Numbered from the stretch's first letter, positions 47,363 to 58,701 are shown. The stretch: DNA of 64,000 bases from Laburnicola sp. R22_1 (GCA_014281115.1 JACONQ010000016.1:868001-932000); one strand, 5' to 3'. The notes: generated by a model not told the origin, from the sequence alone. Made by a program: numbers and translations.

Positions 47363-48425
47363 TCATGGGGACACAGCTCGTCGAAGTCTTGCTAAGACCA
47401 TCCACTTCTTTCGCTCGCCGACATCTTCCCGTCCACCATCGCGCTCTTTCGCCCATGCGCGGCGCTTCCCCTCGGCGTCCATCTCGTAGATATCCTCAAT
47501 CTCCAGCCCGACCTCATGCACCGTCTCTTCGAAGAACGGCGCCAGCTTCGCGCGGCCAGTATGGAATCCTGCTATCACGTATACGCGAGCTTCCGGGGAG
47601 TCCAAAAGGAAGTGCAGCATCGAGTGTGCAAGATTCTCGTGCTCGTGTGGCATCCATAGACAATCTGCCGCTAAGATCCGAGTGTAACGACGGGCGTGTG
47701 TGGTCGCAAATTCAGAGCTGAAGTCGCCCCATTGGTGACCATAGACAGCGGTTGTAGGTCGTAGCGAGGAGGGAAGGTTCTTTGAGACATTCGCGGTTAT
47801 AGTTTGAAGGATTGGTGGGGCGGGATAGTCAGTGATAGCGACCTTGGGCATATTAGCTTGTGACGGCCACTGTGGGCGCAAGTGGACGAACCTCCTCAGC
47901 TCCAGCAAGGGCACTCATTATCCCGCCCAATCCGACTCCTGCTCAATTCCATCAGCCATCAGCCATCAGCCGTCTGTTATGTGCCATCTCGCACGCACCA
48001 GCACCCAGCTCCAGTACTTTCTCTCCTTTAACACACCACTTCGTCTCCTCATCCGCATTCGTCCACCACTCGCCGTTCTTCCATCCCTCTTCATGAAGAA
48101 GACCCACTACCCGATCTCCATGCACCCTATCCTTCCCTGAGCACTCCCTCCCCGCTATCAACTCCGCCGCCAATATCGCCGAATTCCATAAATAATGCGC
48201 AAACTTTGTCCTCTGCTCCTCGCCATTCACATCCGCCGTTCTGAACTCCAGCTCTTTGAACTCTTTATTCGATGGTCGATATACGATTACGGTATCTGGG
48301 TCATCGCCATGTTGGGTTTGCAGGTCGTTGACGAAGACGCTGCCGAGGCTGGACTCGAAGATGTCTTCTGGGGAAAGCGGGTATGAAGGCGGATGGCGAA
48401 GGGAGATGAGGCTGGGTAGGAGCAT
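47363..48425 (-). CDS. Nicotinamide N-methyltransferase-like SAM methyltransferase
   Basis: Three exons, 48425-47999, 47938-47892 and 47842-47363, give 317 aa; introns are 60 and 49 nt. The join rebuilds SAM motif I, KVLELGAGVGLGG, across intron 1. Other family text: EDIFESSLGSVFVNDLQTQH, AHYLWNSAILAAELI, ITDYPAPPIL and ILAADCLWMPHEHENLAHSM. Members are usually annotated as nicotinamide N-methyltransferase but related fungal enzymes methylate proteins, so the substrate is open. ATG at 48425 fits the usual MLL- start; the frame stays open further upstream without another ATG. Confidence 0.82.
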
Positions 48426-48745
48426 GGACACGATGGCAGGATGGATAGTGTCGGTGGTTGCGGGGCTGGTGGGGTCGAACTGGCTGACGTGAATTCCACC
48501 AAGAGCGGTGCTGTTGATTTTTGCTGTGCGGGAATAGCGGAGTTACGTTCTAGCGTGGCATCCATCGAACGACCCTGGGTGCCTGGGTTTCACATCTCCA
48601 CATCTTTGAGGGCACCACAAAGCCGTGAACTTGTCTGAGAGCAATATCATAACACGTCGTTTCTTCACGTTTACCAAGGACATCTAAGCCCATCCTATCT
48701 CGAAGCTCCATCGGTTCCTGCGTCGCACCTCACGCCACATCCATC

Positions 48746-49296
48746 ATGACATCTCTCGCATCCTTCAAGAATCCGGCGGCATACCATCTGCTAAGGTTCG
48801 GATCCCGCACGCCCAGACCACACAAGACCCATCTAACAACACACCAGCTACGGCACTCTAATCGGCAGCACGCTCTTCCAATCCTTCATCAGCGGTATAA
48901 TAGCCTTCAAAACCCTGCCGCGTCCTCAATTCGCCTCCCTCCAGAAAGCCACTTTCCCCCATGATCCTGACCTACCCGTCCGGCCCCTCGCGCCTGCTCT
49001 CCACCACGACTTCCTCGGATAAGCACGCCTTCTGGCTCATAGCCACGATGCTGGGTACCGGCTTGGTGAATTTAGTCTATGTGGGCCCGCAGACGACGGA
49101 GATTATGCGCTTGAGGAAACATCAGGAGACGCGGGATGGGAAATAGAGCTACGATGCTGGGCCGCATAGTGAGGAGATGCAGAGTTTGAATAGGAGGTTT
49201 GGTATGTTGCATGGGGTTAGTAGTGCGGTGAATCTGGTGGGGTTCTTGAGCATGTGCTGGTATGGTGTACTGCTTGGGGAGGGATTCAGATGGTGA
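48746..49296 (+). pseudogene. TMEM205-like (DUF4149) membrane protein, broken
   Basis: Exon 1 (48746-48795) and a 51-nt intron lead into YGTLIGSTLFQSFISGIIAF and PRPQFASLQKATFP. At about 48955-48961 the conserved continuation moves to another frame (ILTYPSGPSRLLS), and roughly ten residues expected between the two are missing, so a deletion with frameshift is likely. After HAFWLIATMLGTGLVNLVYV and RLRKHQETRDGK the frame meets TAG at 49144-49146 where Lys is usual, then continues in frame as SYDAGPHSEEMQSLNRRFGM to TGA at 49294. No GT-AG intron removes either lesion. Its 3' part overlaps the photolyase pseudogene on the other strand. Confidence 0.75.
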
Positions 49297-51506
49297 AGGG
49301 TGAAGTGAAAACGTGGAGACCCGTATGCAACACAAATATCGCTGTTCATATTCCTCGGTTGACACATATTGGTTTGATGATTACCCAGGTTACCTTTGTC
49401 GCGCGTTGCAACCTGATACACCAGTGTTCCCCAGCGAGGAAGACTCAGACTACGCCTTCTTCTTTTTCCCCGGATCATTCCGTCCAACGTCGACTGACTA
49501 GCCTTCCTCTTATGCGCAGATCTACTCATGTCGCTCGACTTGTTGGTTTGCCCTGGGCCAACAGGCGCTACGAACCCTCCTTGTCCCACCTTCTCGCCTT
49601 CCATCTTCGCACTCTTCGCGCTATCCGGTACTGAATGATCCGTTTCCTCCAGGCCATCCACATCTTCATGCTGCACCATCGCCCCAGGAAGTCCACCAGG
49701 ACCTTCCATTGGTCCCTCTGCCTTATCATTGAACAACTTCCTCCAACTCCCATCCAGAACCCTCGGATCGTTCCTATACAACCCAACATGATACGCATTC
49801 TTCATGCCTTGGATACATGTGTCCTTTTGCTTTGCAAAGTCAAACATCGGCTTAGGGTACATCTTCAACTTCCCATCGGAGACCTCGGTACCATCACCCT
49901 TGATCATACAACCCCACTTCTTCTGGTCCACAATCGGCGCCTTCCACGGCTCATAGACATACTTCTTGTCGAATTTTTCTAGTTCCGGAACATATTTCCT
50001 CACGAAGTTGCCTTCCTTATCCCACTTCTGCGGAAATGCCACAGGCGAATAACACCGATAGAATGGCGCGAACAAAGCCGCGCAAGCTAACCATTGCCAG
50101 TTCCCAATATTACACGCTGCCTCGTGGTCGATGAGCCACTCTTCAAATACCCCTGCTCCCCTCTCCCAGTCCACATAGCAGCCCCCTCGGGTGAGGAAAC
50201 ACGCCACGGCGTGACGGCCCAAGTGGTGAATCCAACCTTCGAGCTTGAGCTGCCGCATTAACGCGTCGATCCAGGGGGACCCCGTGCGGCCTTCTTTCCA
50301 GCGCATAAAAAAGACTTCTGCTTCGGCATTGTCAATTCGATGTTTACCTGTTATGAGGCCGGTTTTGGTGTCAATCTCAGAGGGCAGGTGCCATGGTATA
50401 AACCGACACTGCGGATTGTTGTACGCTTGCCCAGAAGCATACCCAAGAGCAGCCTGTGCCCCAAAGTCCATGTCACGGAAGAGGAGCTGGCCTGTGAGGC
50501 TTGTGGGTGGTTGCGAGGCTTTACCTTTGTACTTGTCAATCACATCTTGAACTCGCCAGTAAAACTCTCGGCAACTGAGGGAGCCAAAGTGCATGTGTGG
50601 AGACAGCAGGGTTGTGGCTTGCGGTTCGAAAGCGGTCGGTGCTGTTTTGGGTTTCTCGAAAGTGGCGGTGTAACCTTCGTTTGCGATGATGTCGTCTAGC
50701 ATTTTGAGGGCCATCGTTTCGCCGCCGCGATGAGGTGTAGTTGCTTCTTTCAGACCGAGTTCTTGCATGGTTGGAATGGCAAAGTCGCCGTTTGGCCCTG
50801 CTAGAGCGGTATAGCATTTCTCTTCGTTGTTTCGCTGGATAGCATTGATGTCTGGGCTGTGGATGGGTTTCTCTTGGGTGAAGCTGAGAGTGGTGCTTCC
50901 CGGGTCGGGTAAAGCTGTTGGTGCGGGAATCGGTCTGGGGATCTCTCCGATTCTAGCTCCTGCCGCCTGCACCTGGCTTATACTCATCGTCGGTTTGTTC
51001 TTATTCTGTTTGACTAGCTCGTCAGGGTCATACAGTGTGCGTCCATATCTGACGAGGACCGCGACGCCAGCTGCCTTTGCCAACTCTTGTACCTTGGCGT
51101 CCCGGCCTCTACCGTAAGCATCGGTGTCCTTCTCGAAGACCAAGTGAGTGATGTTCCATTCTTTAAAAATCTTCGGGAATAGCGTCCGAGGGGCTTCGCG
51201 AATGAGAAACAGCTTGGATTTGGGATTCAGCTTGGCAATAGACTGGGAAAGGTCGCTCTGGCAGTCCAGAAGGTACTGCCAACGATTCGGGCCAAGGCGA
51301 GCGTGGTAGACATAGCGAGGGTCCTATGTCTAGATAGGATACAGACATTCGGACTTGAGATCTAGGGCTGCTTTGACAGCTGGCGAGTCGTGTAGTCGTA
51401 GGTCAGCACGGAACCAGCAGTATAAACTACGCGTGAATGTTCTGTCTGTTTCAGGAGCTCCGCTATTGAGTTCGTGATGTTTGCAATGTGCATCGAAGCA
51501 CCGCAT
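49149..51506 (-). pseudogene. Cryptochrome/(6-4) photolyase family gene with two nonsense codons
   Basis: Flavoprotein family for light-driven DNA repair or blue-light sensing (animal-type cryptochrome/6-4 photolyase, CryA/Phl1-like in fungi). One frame runs from 51506 to 49149. The photolyase domain starts WFRADLRLHDSPAVKAAL, but ECLYPI is followed by TAG-ACA-TAG (51330-51332, 51324-51326) where the family has W-T-W, then DPRYVYHARLGPNRWQYLLD continues. The FAD-binding domain is complete in length (SLTGQLLFRDM, WIDALMRQLKLEGWIHHLGR, HAVACFLTRGG, YSPVAFPQKWDKEGNFV), with unusual residues such as GSPWIDA for GFPWIDA. The frame also runs about 80 codons past DGMIRGKRRRR, suggesting a lost stop. 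No splice choice avoids the two TAGs. Confidence 0.85.
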
Positions 51507-52198
51507 AAGCGCCAACGAATTGCTGCAAGCGTAATCTTGGGAAATTGGACGCCAACCGAAGCCGCAAGCGAGGCTGGCAAGCAAGCTGCCGGGTCCTCGG
51601 CTTTTTTGGTATCTGTCCGATGAACAGCGGAGATGAACTGAGGAGCCATGGCGATGGCGAGGTGAAGGCCAGGGACGACGTTGCCTTCTTGCTACATGGT
51701 GAAGACTGGGGAACATGCGTCTGAGCTCTCTTGCTGCATGGACGGGAGGAAGTCGAAGCACGAGGCGGGTCGAGCGGAGGCACTATGGCCCGTTCCAGCC
51801 ACGCTACCGCCGCAAGAGGCCGTGGCGTTCGAGGGGCCCAAGCTCCTGCCCTGTCGTGCTGCCGACCCATGGATGCACCCCGTTCAACATTCAACATCTC
51901 ATTTACCGTCCGTCGCACCTCGTCGTCGCTCAACCCAGCTCATAGAGTATCCGTCACGGCCTCCTCTGGCCCCTCTCCCTTCTGCCGTGCAACATGCAGC
52001 TATTTTGAGCTGTGAAACTTCCTCCACAGGACTTCTGGTGTGGACTCCCCGCCTTCCTGCCTGCGCGCTGCGGGGAAGCTACCCACCCAGCAGACCTCAA
52101 GGCGCCCCCCTGTCATCTGGCGTCCGCCGTGCCCCTCGGTCACCTCTCTTCTTGCTCGATAGCTGGTGGCGCTCGTCTTTCACTGCTTCGCCGTCGCC
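51507..52198. promoter_or_regulatory. Divergent upstream region, photolyase pseudogene / glycogenin
   Basis: 692 bases with overlapping frames on both strands and no motif. Direct text before 52199 is C/T-rich, as in other leaders here. Confidence 0.4.
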
Positions 52199-54561
52199 AT
52201 GGCACGGCCTTTGGAAGATGTCTACTGCACGGTAGGTCCGTCTAGGGTTACACAAGCACGCGAGCTAACCGCCATGCAGCTCCTCATGAGCGACTCCTAC
52301 CTGCCTGGTATGCACTGCCAAGCTCGCTGTTCAATTGAATTGCAAGCTGCACACGCTAGACATCTCTGGAACTCGCTGTCTCGAGTATAGAGGCTATGCG
52401 CTCCAGCCGAAGAGAGAACACCGCTAACCGTCTAAACAGGAGCCGCAGTTCTTGCACACTCCTTGCGCGATGCCGGCACCAAGAAGAAGCTGGCTGTTCT
52501 CATCACGTTGGAGACGCTGTCCGCCGATACCATTACCGAGCTCCGATCGCTATACGACTACCTGATCCCCGTTGACCGCATACGAAACCCCAGCCCCGCC
52601 AACCTGTTCCTGATGGGTCGCTCAGACCTGCTATTCGCCTTTACCAAGATTGCCCTGTGGCGCCAGACGCAGTTTCGGAAGATTGTATACCTGGATGCCG
52701 ATGTGGTGGCATTGCGGTCCATGGACGAACTCTTTGACATCGAGGCGCCCTTTGCGGCGGCACCCGACGTGGGGTGGCCGGATGCCTTCAACTCGGGTGT
52801 CATGGTGCTCACACCCGACATGGGCGAATACTGGGCTCTACACACCATGGCTTCTGCCAGCGACAGCTTTGACGGTGCTGATCAGGGTCTGCTGAACCAA
52901 TACTTCGAACATAGGAATTGGCAGCGCCTAAACTTCACCTACAACACCACGCCCAACGCACAATACCAGTGGGAGCCCGCATACCGATACTACAAGCGTG
53001 ACATCAGCGCCGTCCACTTTATCGGCAAGGACAAGCCGTGGACCGCCGGACGAAAGGGTCCTGGCGGGTATGGCGTTTATAACGAACTGCTGGCTCGTTG
53101 GTGGGCTGTCTACGACAGACATCTTAAGCAGGCAGAGGCTTCTCGCTCAGGAACAGACTCAGGGCGTCGTTCTTCGGCGGTTGTTCAACAACATATGCAT
53201 GGTGAGACGACGAGTGCCGATTCCGGTGCTGCATCGACCCAGCATAGCACCACCATGCCTGAGATTGTACTTGAGCCCGAAGCCCCTGTCACAACCGCAG
53301 AGATGCCTCTATCCGAACCTGGTGAAGCAGTAGAAAATATTGACCAAGGCTTGACAGCACCGGCCCCAACGTCGGAACAGCGCAAATTCTCCGCGCCAAA
53401 CATGGAATGGGATGCCACGAGGTGAGCCCCCAAAGCGCATACATGTACAACACTAACAGAACGAGGTCCGAGCCGCCGGCCACATCGAGACCGGAAGCCG
53501 CCAACTTCCCCTCAGAACAATACACCTTCAGCGATAGCCACGAGCTGTTTAAAGCACCCCGAGCCTACCCGGAACCTCCGAAAGACATGTGGTATCAAGT
53601 ACCGCAAGCCAAACCTCAGCCTATGGAACCGCCGAAGCCGATCTTCCCTTGGGAGCGGGAACGCGATCGACCGAAAGCGACGCGTGTGTTCGCCGAAGAC
53701 CTTCCTTCGCCTCAGCCCACACCTGCTATTGCCGTGAGCCCCACGACTGCGACGCACCCGTTTTCGACAATTCATTACGATGATGAAGGAGAGGCTGAGT
53801 CTGAGGAAGAAGTAGCGCCTGGACTGAATAGCCCTGAACGCGTTTCTTCTCCGAAGACTGCTGACCAAACCTGGCAGGACTTCCAGCAAAGAAATACTAA
53901 TGCATGGGACACCGTGCCGGGGATCGATACATACGTACGCGCAATAATGGAATCGCACGCCCGGCGAGGCAAACCACAAATTGTGCAGCCATCGAGCGCT
54001 CCAGACGAGGTTATGTCGCCCATCATTAGCCGAAAAGACCGTCGCGAGAGTCTCATACTCACCGACTTCCCTACTGCGGTCGAGCGACCGAGTTTGCCAG
54101 TGACTCCAGCGCCTGTTCGGCGACCCACTTTCTGGGGCGAAGAGAGGGATGAACAGGGGACGCTTCCGCCGGCGGAGGGGGTGCCGGACCAACAAGATTG
54201 GGTATGTCCTCGATGCGGATTTTCCTCTGTTCGCGCTGCAGATTTCTTGCGTCCTCGGGAATTGCCTCCATCGTCTATGCCTACCGGCGCAGCAACTGCC
54301 CCCCTGCCTCCGCCAGTTGCTGCCCAGCCTCTCGTAACTCAGCCTGCTGGAGAAGTAGAAGAGCCCCCCAAAGAGCAGTCGATTCAGGCCGCCTCGAAAG
54401 ACAAATCGCCCGAGGAAACATGCGCACCCACTCCAACTACGGCACATTCTCGAAATGCCGTCAGCCCTCGAGGAGCCCCCCTAGTATCCTTGACCAACCC
54501 GGCATTTCTGGATGCCATCCCACGCACTCCAGGCTTTGACGCGCCTATAACTTCAATATGA
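52199..54561 (+). CDS. Glycogenin, truncated by an in-frame TGA
   Basis: Self-glucosylating GT8 enzyme that primes glycogen synthesis; cytosolic. Exons 52199-52231, 52280-52307, 52440-53421 and 53460-54561 give 714 aa. Introns are 48, 132 and an unusually short 38 nt. The N-terminus MARPLEDVYCTLLMSDSYLP, DAD metal motif at 106-108, NSGVMVLTPD, DQGLLNQYF and HFIGKDKPW (from 213) are all present, so the catalytic domain looks sound. The Pro/Ser-rich tail includes PKPIFPWERERDRPKATRVF and DWVCPRCGFS. The frame stops at TGA 54559-54561; six bases later a donor (GTATTT, 54568) and a 62-nt intron would lead to a conserved last exon. Reading TGA as former CGA restores the normal fungal layout of about 851 aa. 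Confidence 0.85.
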
Positions 54562-54629
54562 TTATCTGTATTTACGCGCATATTGTTCAAGCGTTGAGAG
54601 ATGAGAGCTGACTTCGTATCTGCGTAAAG

Positions 54630-55034
54630 AATCCCGAAGAGAAGCTCGAACAGCTCCGTCGGTCTTCACTCATCGAATTTGAACACTTGAAATCGCGCAA
54701 TCATCCGAAGGCTCCTCTCAGAGAGCTGCCGGAGCATTCAGTGGACCAACAATCTCTGCCATCCACCAACCCTTCCACCAACCCTTCGACGGGCAAAGCA
54801 TCACCGCAGCTCAACGAAGGAAGTGCACCCAAAGACTCGGACCAACCATGGGGTTGTTTCTCTGCAGCGGCGGACAAGAACAAGGATGAGCCAACCGTCA
54901 ACCCGCCGTCGGAAGCTGCAAGCGACACGCCCCTGTTCAGAGAGCCCGACTTTGGTAGTGACGGCACAAGCGACAATAAACTCGAGGAGGTAGCACCTCA
55001 AGAAGCGGTGCTCAGCCCTACCCAAGCACAATAA
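54630..55034 (+). pseudogene. Orphaned last exon of glycogenin
   Basis: An open frame of 134 codons plus stop begins NPEEKLEQLRRSSLIEFEHL, the conserved C-terminal motif of fungal glycogenins, preceded by branch site CTGAC and acceptor TAAAG (54629). It is in phase with the upstream exon through the donor at 54568 but lies beyond the TGA at 54559. It ends at TAA 55034. Confidence 0.7.
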
Positions 55035-55695
55035 TATCCGCGTAGACATGGTTGCTTTGGCAATCGCTTCTCTTGCAGTTCTTGCAGCATTTTCATGTGC
55101 ATACCTTTCTATTATCATGCTCCTTTCAAGCGACGACATTTTGTATGCTCGCATCGTCATTGTCATGGTTTGGGGGTTTCAACGAGCATGGCGTCGTAGC
55201 ATGAGACTTGGTATCATGGCAGGCTTGGTCTTGTACATAAGGTCCGATTGTATCCCGCTATGACGGACTTAATGCATATCCACTACAACTCACCGCTGTG
55301 CAAAAAACTACTCTCCCATGTTCTGCGCTTACTAGGTGGACTCCCAAGAATGAAATTTTATCGACAAGAGATGGCGTGAGGAGCTTGGACCACGTGGTTG
55401 ACTGCCATTCCAGCGCCACGAGCGCGAGTGTGAGAGGTGACGTTCCTCAGTCACCCTGGCGCGTGCCACAATGCCCCGCTTGCAGGTGCCCCTCATTCGC
55501 ACCTTCCTGTGCCGAGCACCAAAGGTGGTGCAGACACCTTCCCGTTTGTCTACAGTTCGCCTCCATTGCCTACCGCAGATAACCGCAGTGCCACATCGCT
55601 TGACGGGCTCTTCCTTGTGCACCTTTGCCTCGACCACACCCAGCAGCAGAGTTGATAGCCCCGTTTGGCCCTACTTGTATAAACCATACGACAAG
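55035..55695. other. Intergenic region and DUG1 promoter
   Basis: 661 bases, no supported gene. A hydrophobic 71-codon frame (55048-55263) has no family likeness. A TATA-like TTGTATAAACC lies at 55674-55684, very near the DUG1 ATG. Confidence 0.45.
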
Positions 55696-57181
55696 ATGCT
55701 GCACCTCGACCCGTATTTCAAGCAGGTGGATACGTTGCAGGACAAGTTCATCGAGAGGCTGAGGGAGGCAGTCGAGATCCCAAGTATCAGCTCGGAAGAT
55801 GAGCGCAGGCCGGACGTTGTCAAGGTTGGTGGTACCCCCTGAACATGACATGCGCCTTGTACTGACAAGCGTGCCATAGATGGGGCATTGGCTCGCAGAC
55901 CAGATCAAGGCGCTTGGTGGCACCATCGAGCTTCGAGAACTCGGAAAACAGCCAGGCCGTGAGCACCTCGACCTCCCTCCTTGCCTACTAGGCCGCTACG
56001 GCGACGACCCCAAGAAGCCCAACGTCCTCATCTACGGCCACTACGACGTGCAACCGGCGCAGAAGTCCGACGGCTGGGCGACGGACCCTTTCAAGCTGAG
56101 CATCGACGACAAGGGACGCATGTATGGACGTGGTTCCACCGACGACAAGGGCCCCGTTCTAGGCTGGCTCAATGCGATCGAGGCGCATCAGAAGGCAGGC
56201 GTGGAGCTTCCGGTCAACCTGATCATGTGCTTCGAAGGCATGGAGGAGAACGGCTCAGAGGGCTTGGACGACACGATCCGTGCAGAGGCCAAAAAGTTCT
56301 TCAAGGATGCCGATGTGGTATGCATCTCGGACAACTACTGGCTGGGCACGGAGAAGCCTTGTTTGACCTATGGTGTCCGCGGCTGCAACTACTACTCGAT
56401 CGAAATCTCGGGACCTGGACAAGACTTGCACTCCGGGGTGTACGGGGGCATGACCCATGAGCCCATGACCGATTTAGTTCGCATCATGAACTCGTTCGTA
56501 GACCCGGATGGCAAGATCCTGATCAAGGGCATCGATGACCTTGTGGCGCCTCTGACCGACGAGGAGGCAGCGCTATATCCTCCCATTGCATTCACCATGG
56601 ATGACCTGCACCAGTCGTTAGGCAGTGAGGTATCTATCTTCGATAACAAGGAGGACTCGCTCAAGCACAAAATGCGCTATCCCTCTCTCTCGCTGCACGG
56701 CATCGAGGGCGCTTTCTACACACCCGGAGCCAAGACTGTCATCCCCGCAAAGGTCATTGGCAAGTTTTCTATTCGCACAGTACCCAACATGGAGATCGAT
56801 GCCGTCACGGAGCTCGTTGAGAAGCACGTGAACGAAGAGTTCGCGAAGCTGAAGTCGAAGAACAAGTTCAAGTTCAACATTGTGCACTGCGGAAAGTGGT
56901 GGGTCGAGGATCCCAACCACCCCAACTACACTGCAGCAGCCAAAGCGGTAGAGCGCGTATTTGGCGTCAAGCCTGACATGACCAGGGAAGGTGGCAGTAT
57001 CCCGGTGACACTAACGTTCCAGGAGGAGTTGGGCAAGAACGTGCTGCTGCTGCCGATGGGTAGTTCAACGGATGCAGCGCACTCTATCAATGAGAAGCTA
57101 GACAAGAGGAACTATATCGAGGGAACCAAGCTGCTTGGAGCGTACCTGCACTATGTTGCGGGTGAGCTAAAGCGTAACTAA
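55696..57181 (+). CDS. DUG1: Cys-Gly metallodipeptidase Dug1
   Basis: M20-family zinc/manganese dipeptidase that splits Cys-Gly, part of glutathione breakdown; cytosolic. Two exons, 55696-55824 and 55880-57181, give 476 aa, the usual length. Metal and catalytic residues: YGHYDVQPA with His97 and Asp99, GRGSTDDKGP with Asp131/Asp132, FEGMEENGSEG with Glu165/Glu166, DLHSGVYGG with His227, and AHSINEKLD with His444. The start MLHLDPYFKQVDTLQDKF matches the family; the frame is open upstream but without likeness. Intact. It supplies cysteine, the substrate of the dioxygenase at 7487, though the genes are far apart. Confidence 0.94.
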
Positions 57182-57475
57182 AGGACTAGAATGTAGTGTT
57201 GCGGAATGACCCAAGTTGGATAGGATGCATCGACCTCTTGAGGTCTACTATGACAGAAAATGAATAAAAACAACTTATACCCACGAATGACATGACTACC
57301 TACGCTACGCTGGAAGTTCAGATTTCGATGCGTAGTAGTGCAGATGCCAAGCATTGACCAATCAGCGTGCTCCGGCCGGATCAACTACCCCCGACCAAAT
57401 CTTTTGACCCCTTCACGCTACCGTCCCTTGATTCCCATCCATTGCGCATCCACCCTGCACTCCTTTGTCCGCATA

Positions 57476-58135
57476 ATGTCGACATGTAAAACAACTGTGC
57501 GGATATGCACGAGCTCACGGCAGCCTTCACTCCTGCCCCGCCTCCAATGCCGCCATGAATCAACAACGCGTCGACACGTAAAGCTGCTCACGGTGCAGCA
57601 AGCTCCATCCTACACGCCCGACCGCTCGCAACCAACTCTGATCTTCAATCCGCCGTCATCTGCGCCTAGCGTCTACCACACCCCATTGAAATTTCTTCCC
57701 CAGAACGACCGCCGAAGATCCCTCTACGCATCCTTTGCGTCGGCGGCTACCCGGACCGCCCACCGTACATCTACATCCCCCATCAGCGTCGCCGGCACAC
57801 CCCTCTCCACCGCCTCTTTGCTGCCGCCCAAGCCATCGGCATCGCTGCCACCTGCTGTCCGCGAACCGTATGAGAAGAAATATCACCTCACGGATACGGA
57901 GATCAAGGAGATACAGCGGCTGAGACAGGAGGATCCCAACCGGTGGACAAGGGTCAAGTTGGCGGAGAAGTTTGGGTGTAGTCAGTTTTTTGTGGGCATG
58001 GTGGCTAAGAATGAGAAGAAGGCGAAGAAAGTGGAGAGCGGGCATAAGAAGATCAGGTCGAGGTGGGGCCCGGTGAGGAAAATGGCGAGGGAGGATAGGG
58101 GACGGAGGAAGGAGCTGTGGGGGAGGGATGCGTAA
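57476..58135 (+). CDS. MRPL20: Mitochondrial large-subunit ribosomal protein Mrpl20/mL58
   Basis: Fungal-specific protein of the mitochondrial large ribosomal subunit. Single exon, 219 aa. The N-terminal ~40 residues are Arg/Ser/Thr-rich without acidic residues until QCRHESTTRR, as in a mitochondrial targeting peptide. Family text: APSVYHTPLKFLPQNDRRRS, REPYEKKYHLTDTEIKEIQR, DPNRWTRVKLAEKFGCSQFF and MAREDRGRRKELWGRDA at the end. ATG at 57476 chosen over in-frame ATG at 57338 because the targeting sequence begins there. Same strand as DUG1, 294 bases after its stop. Confidence 0.9.
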   Translation: MSTCKTTVRICTSSRQPSLLPRLQCRHESTTRRHVKLLTVQQAPSYTPDRSQPTLIFNPPSSAPSVYHTPLKFLPQNDRRRSLYASFASAATRTAHRTSTSPISVAGTPLSTASLLPPKPSASLPPAVREPYEKKYHLTDTEIKEIQRLRQEDPNRWTRVKLAEKFGCSQFFVGMVAKNEKKAKKVESGHKKIRSRWGPVRKMAREDRGRRKELWGRDA

Positions 58136-58701
58136 TCTTGCCTACGCTGGGTTCAAGAGATGCGGGATGGGGAATGCGTCGGGATATACGTCTACCTGGA
58201 ACGCCCTTCAAGAGAAGAGCGGTGTACAATATAGATGGTATGCTTGGCAAATGTATAAAGAGGGACCTGGAGTGTACGATATCTGGTCTGCAATGGAGAC
58301 CTGCGTCGTATCTGGGACGGAGAGCGTGTATTTCTTCTGTACTATACCAATTATTCGAATGGAAATCACGCACCGCACCTATGCCCTGATTTGTGCTTGA
58401 TATTCTGAGACTACAGGCAAATCTCGTTTGGGTTACGCGACAAAGGATGTAATCATCTTCTCATTCCATGAGTTGAACGAGCGGCTGCGTTAGGGGTGCC
58501 GGTTACCTGGAGAGCAGGTACAGCTGCTGGACAAAACTTTGAGTACGTTCGACCTTTTGCATTGCCTATTCCAGGATACCACACAATGATCTAATTCTTG
58601 CCCTAGTACTGTACGTATGGTGGCATTCATGTGGGTATCAATACGCCACCAACACCCCAACGCCGTTCAACCCCAGCTTAACCCGCCTCGACTCCATCCT
58701 A
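58136..58701. other. Convergent 3' regions, no gene seen
   Basis: 566 bases between the stops of MRPL20 and XRCC2. Short frames only. Confidence 0.45.

Noticed and set aside
51300..51340. Intron removing the two TAG codons in the photolyase
   Set aside because: Any GT-AG pair that removes them is 23-31 nt or deletes residues conserved in the family.
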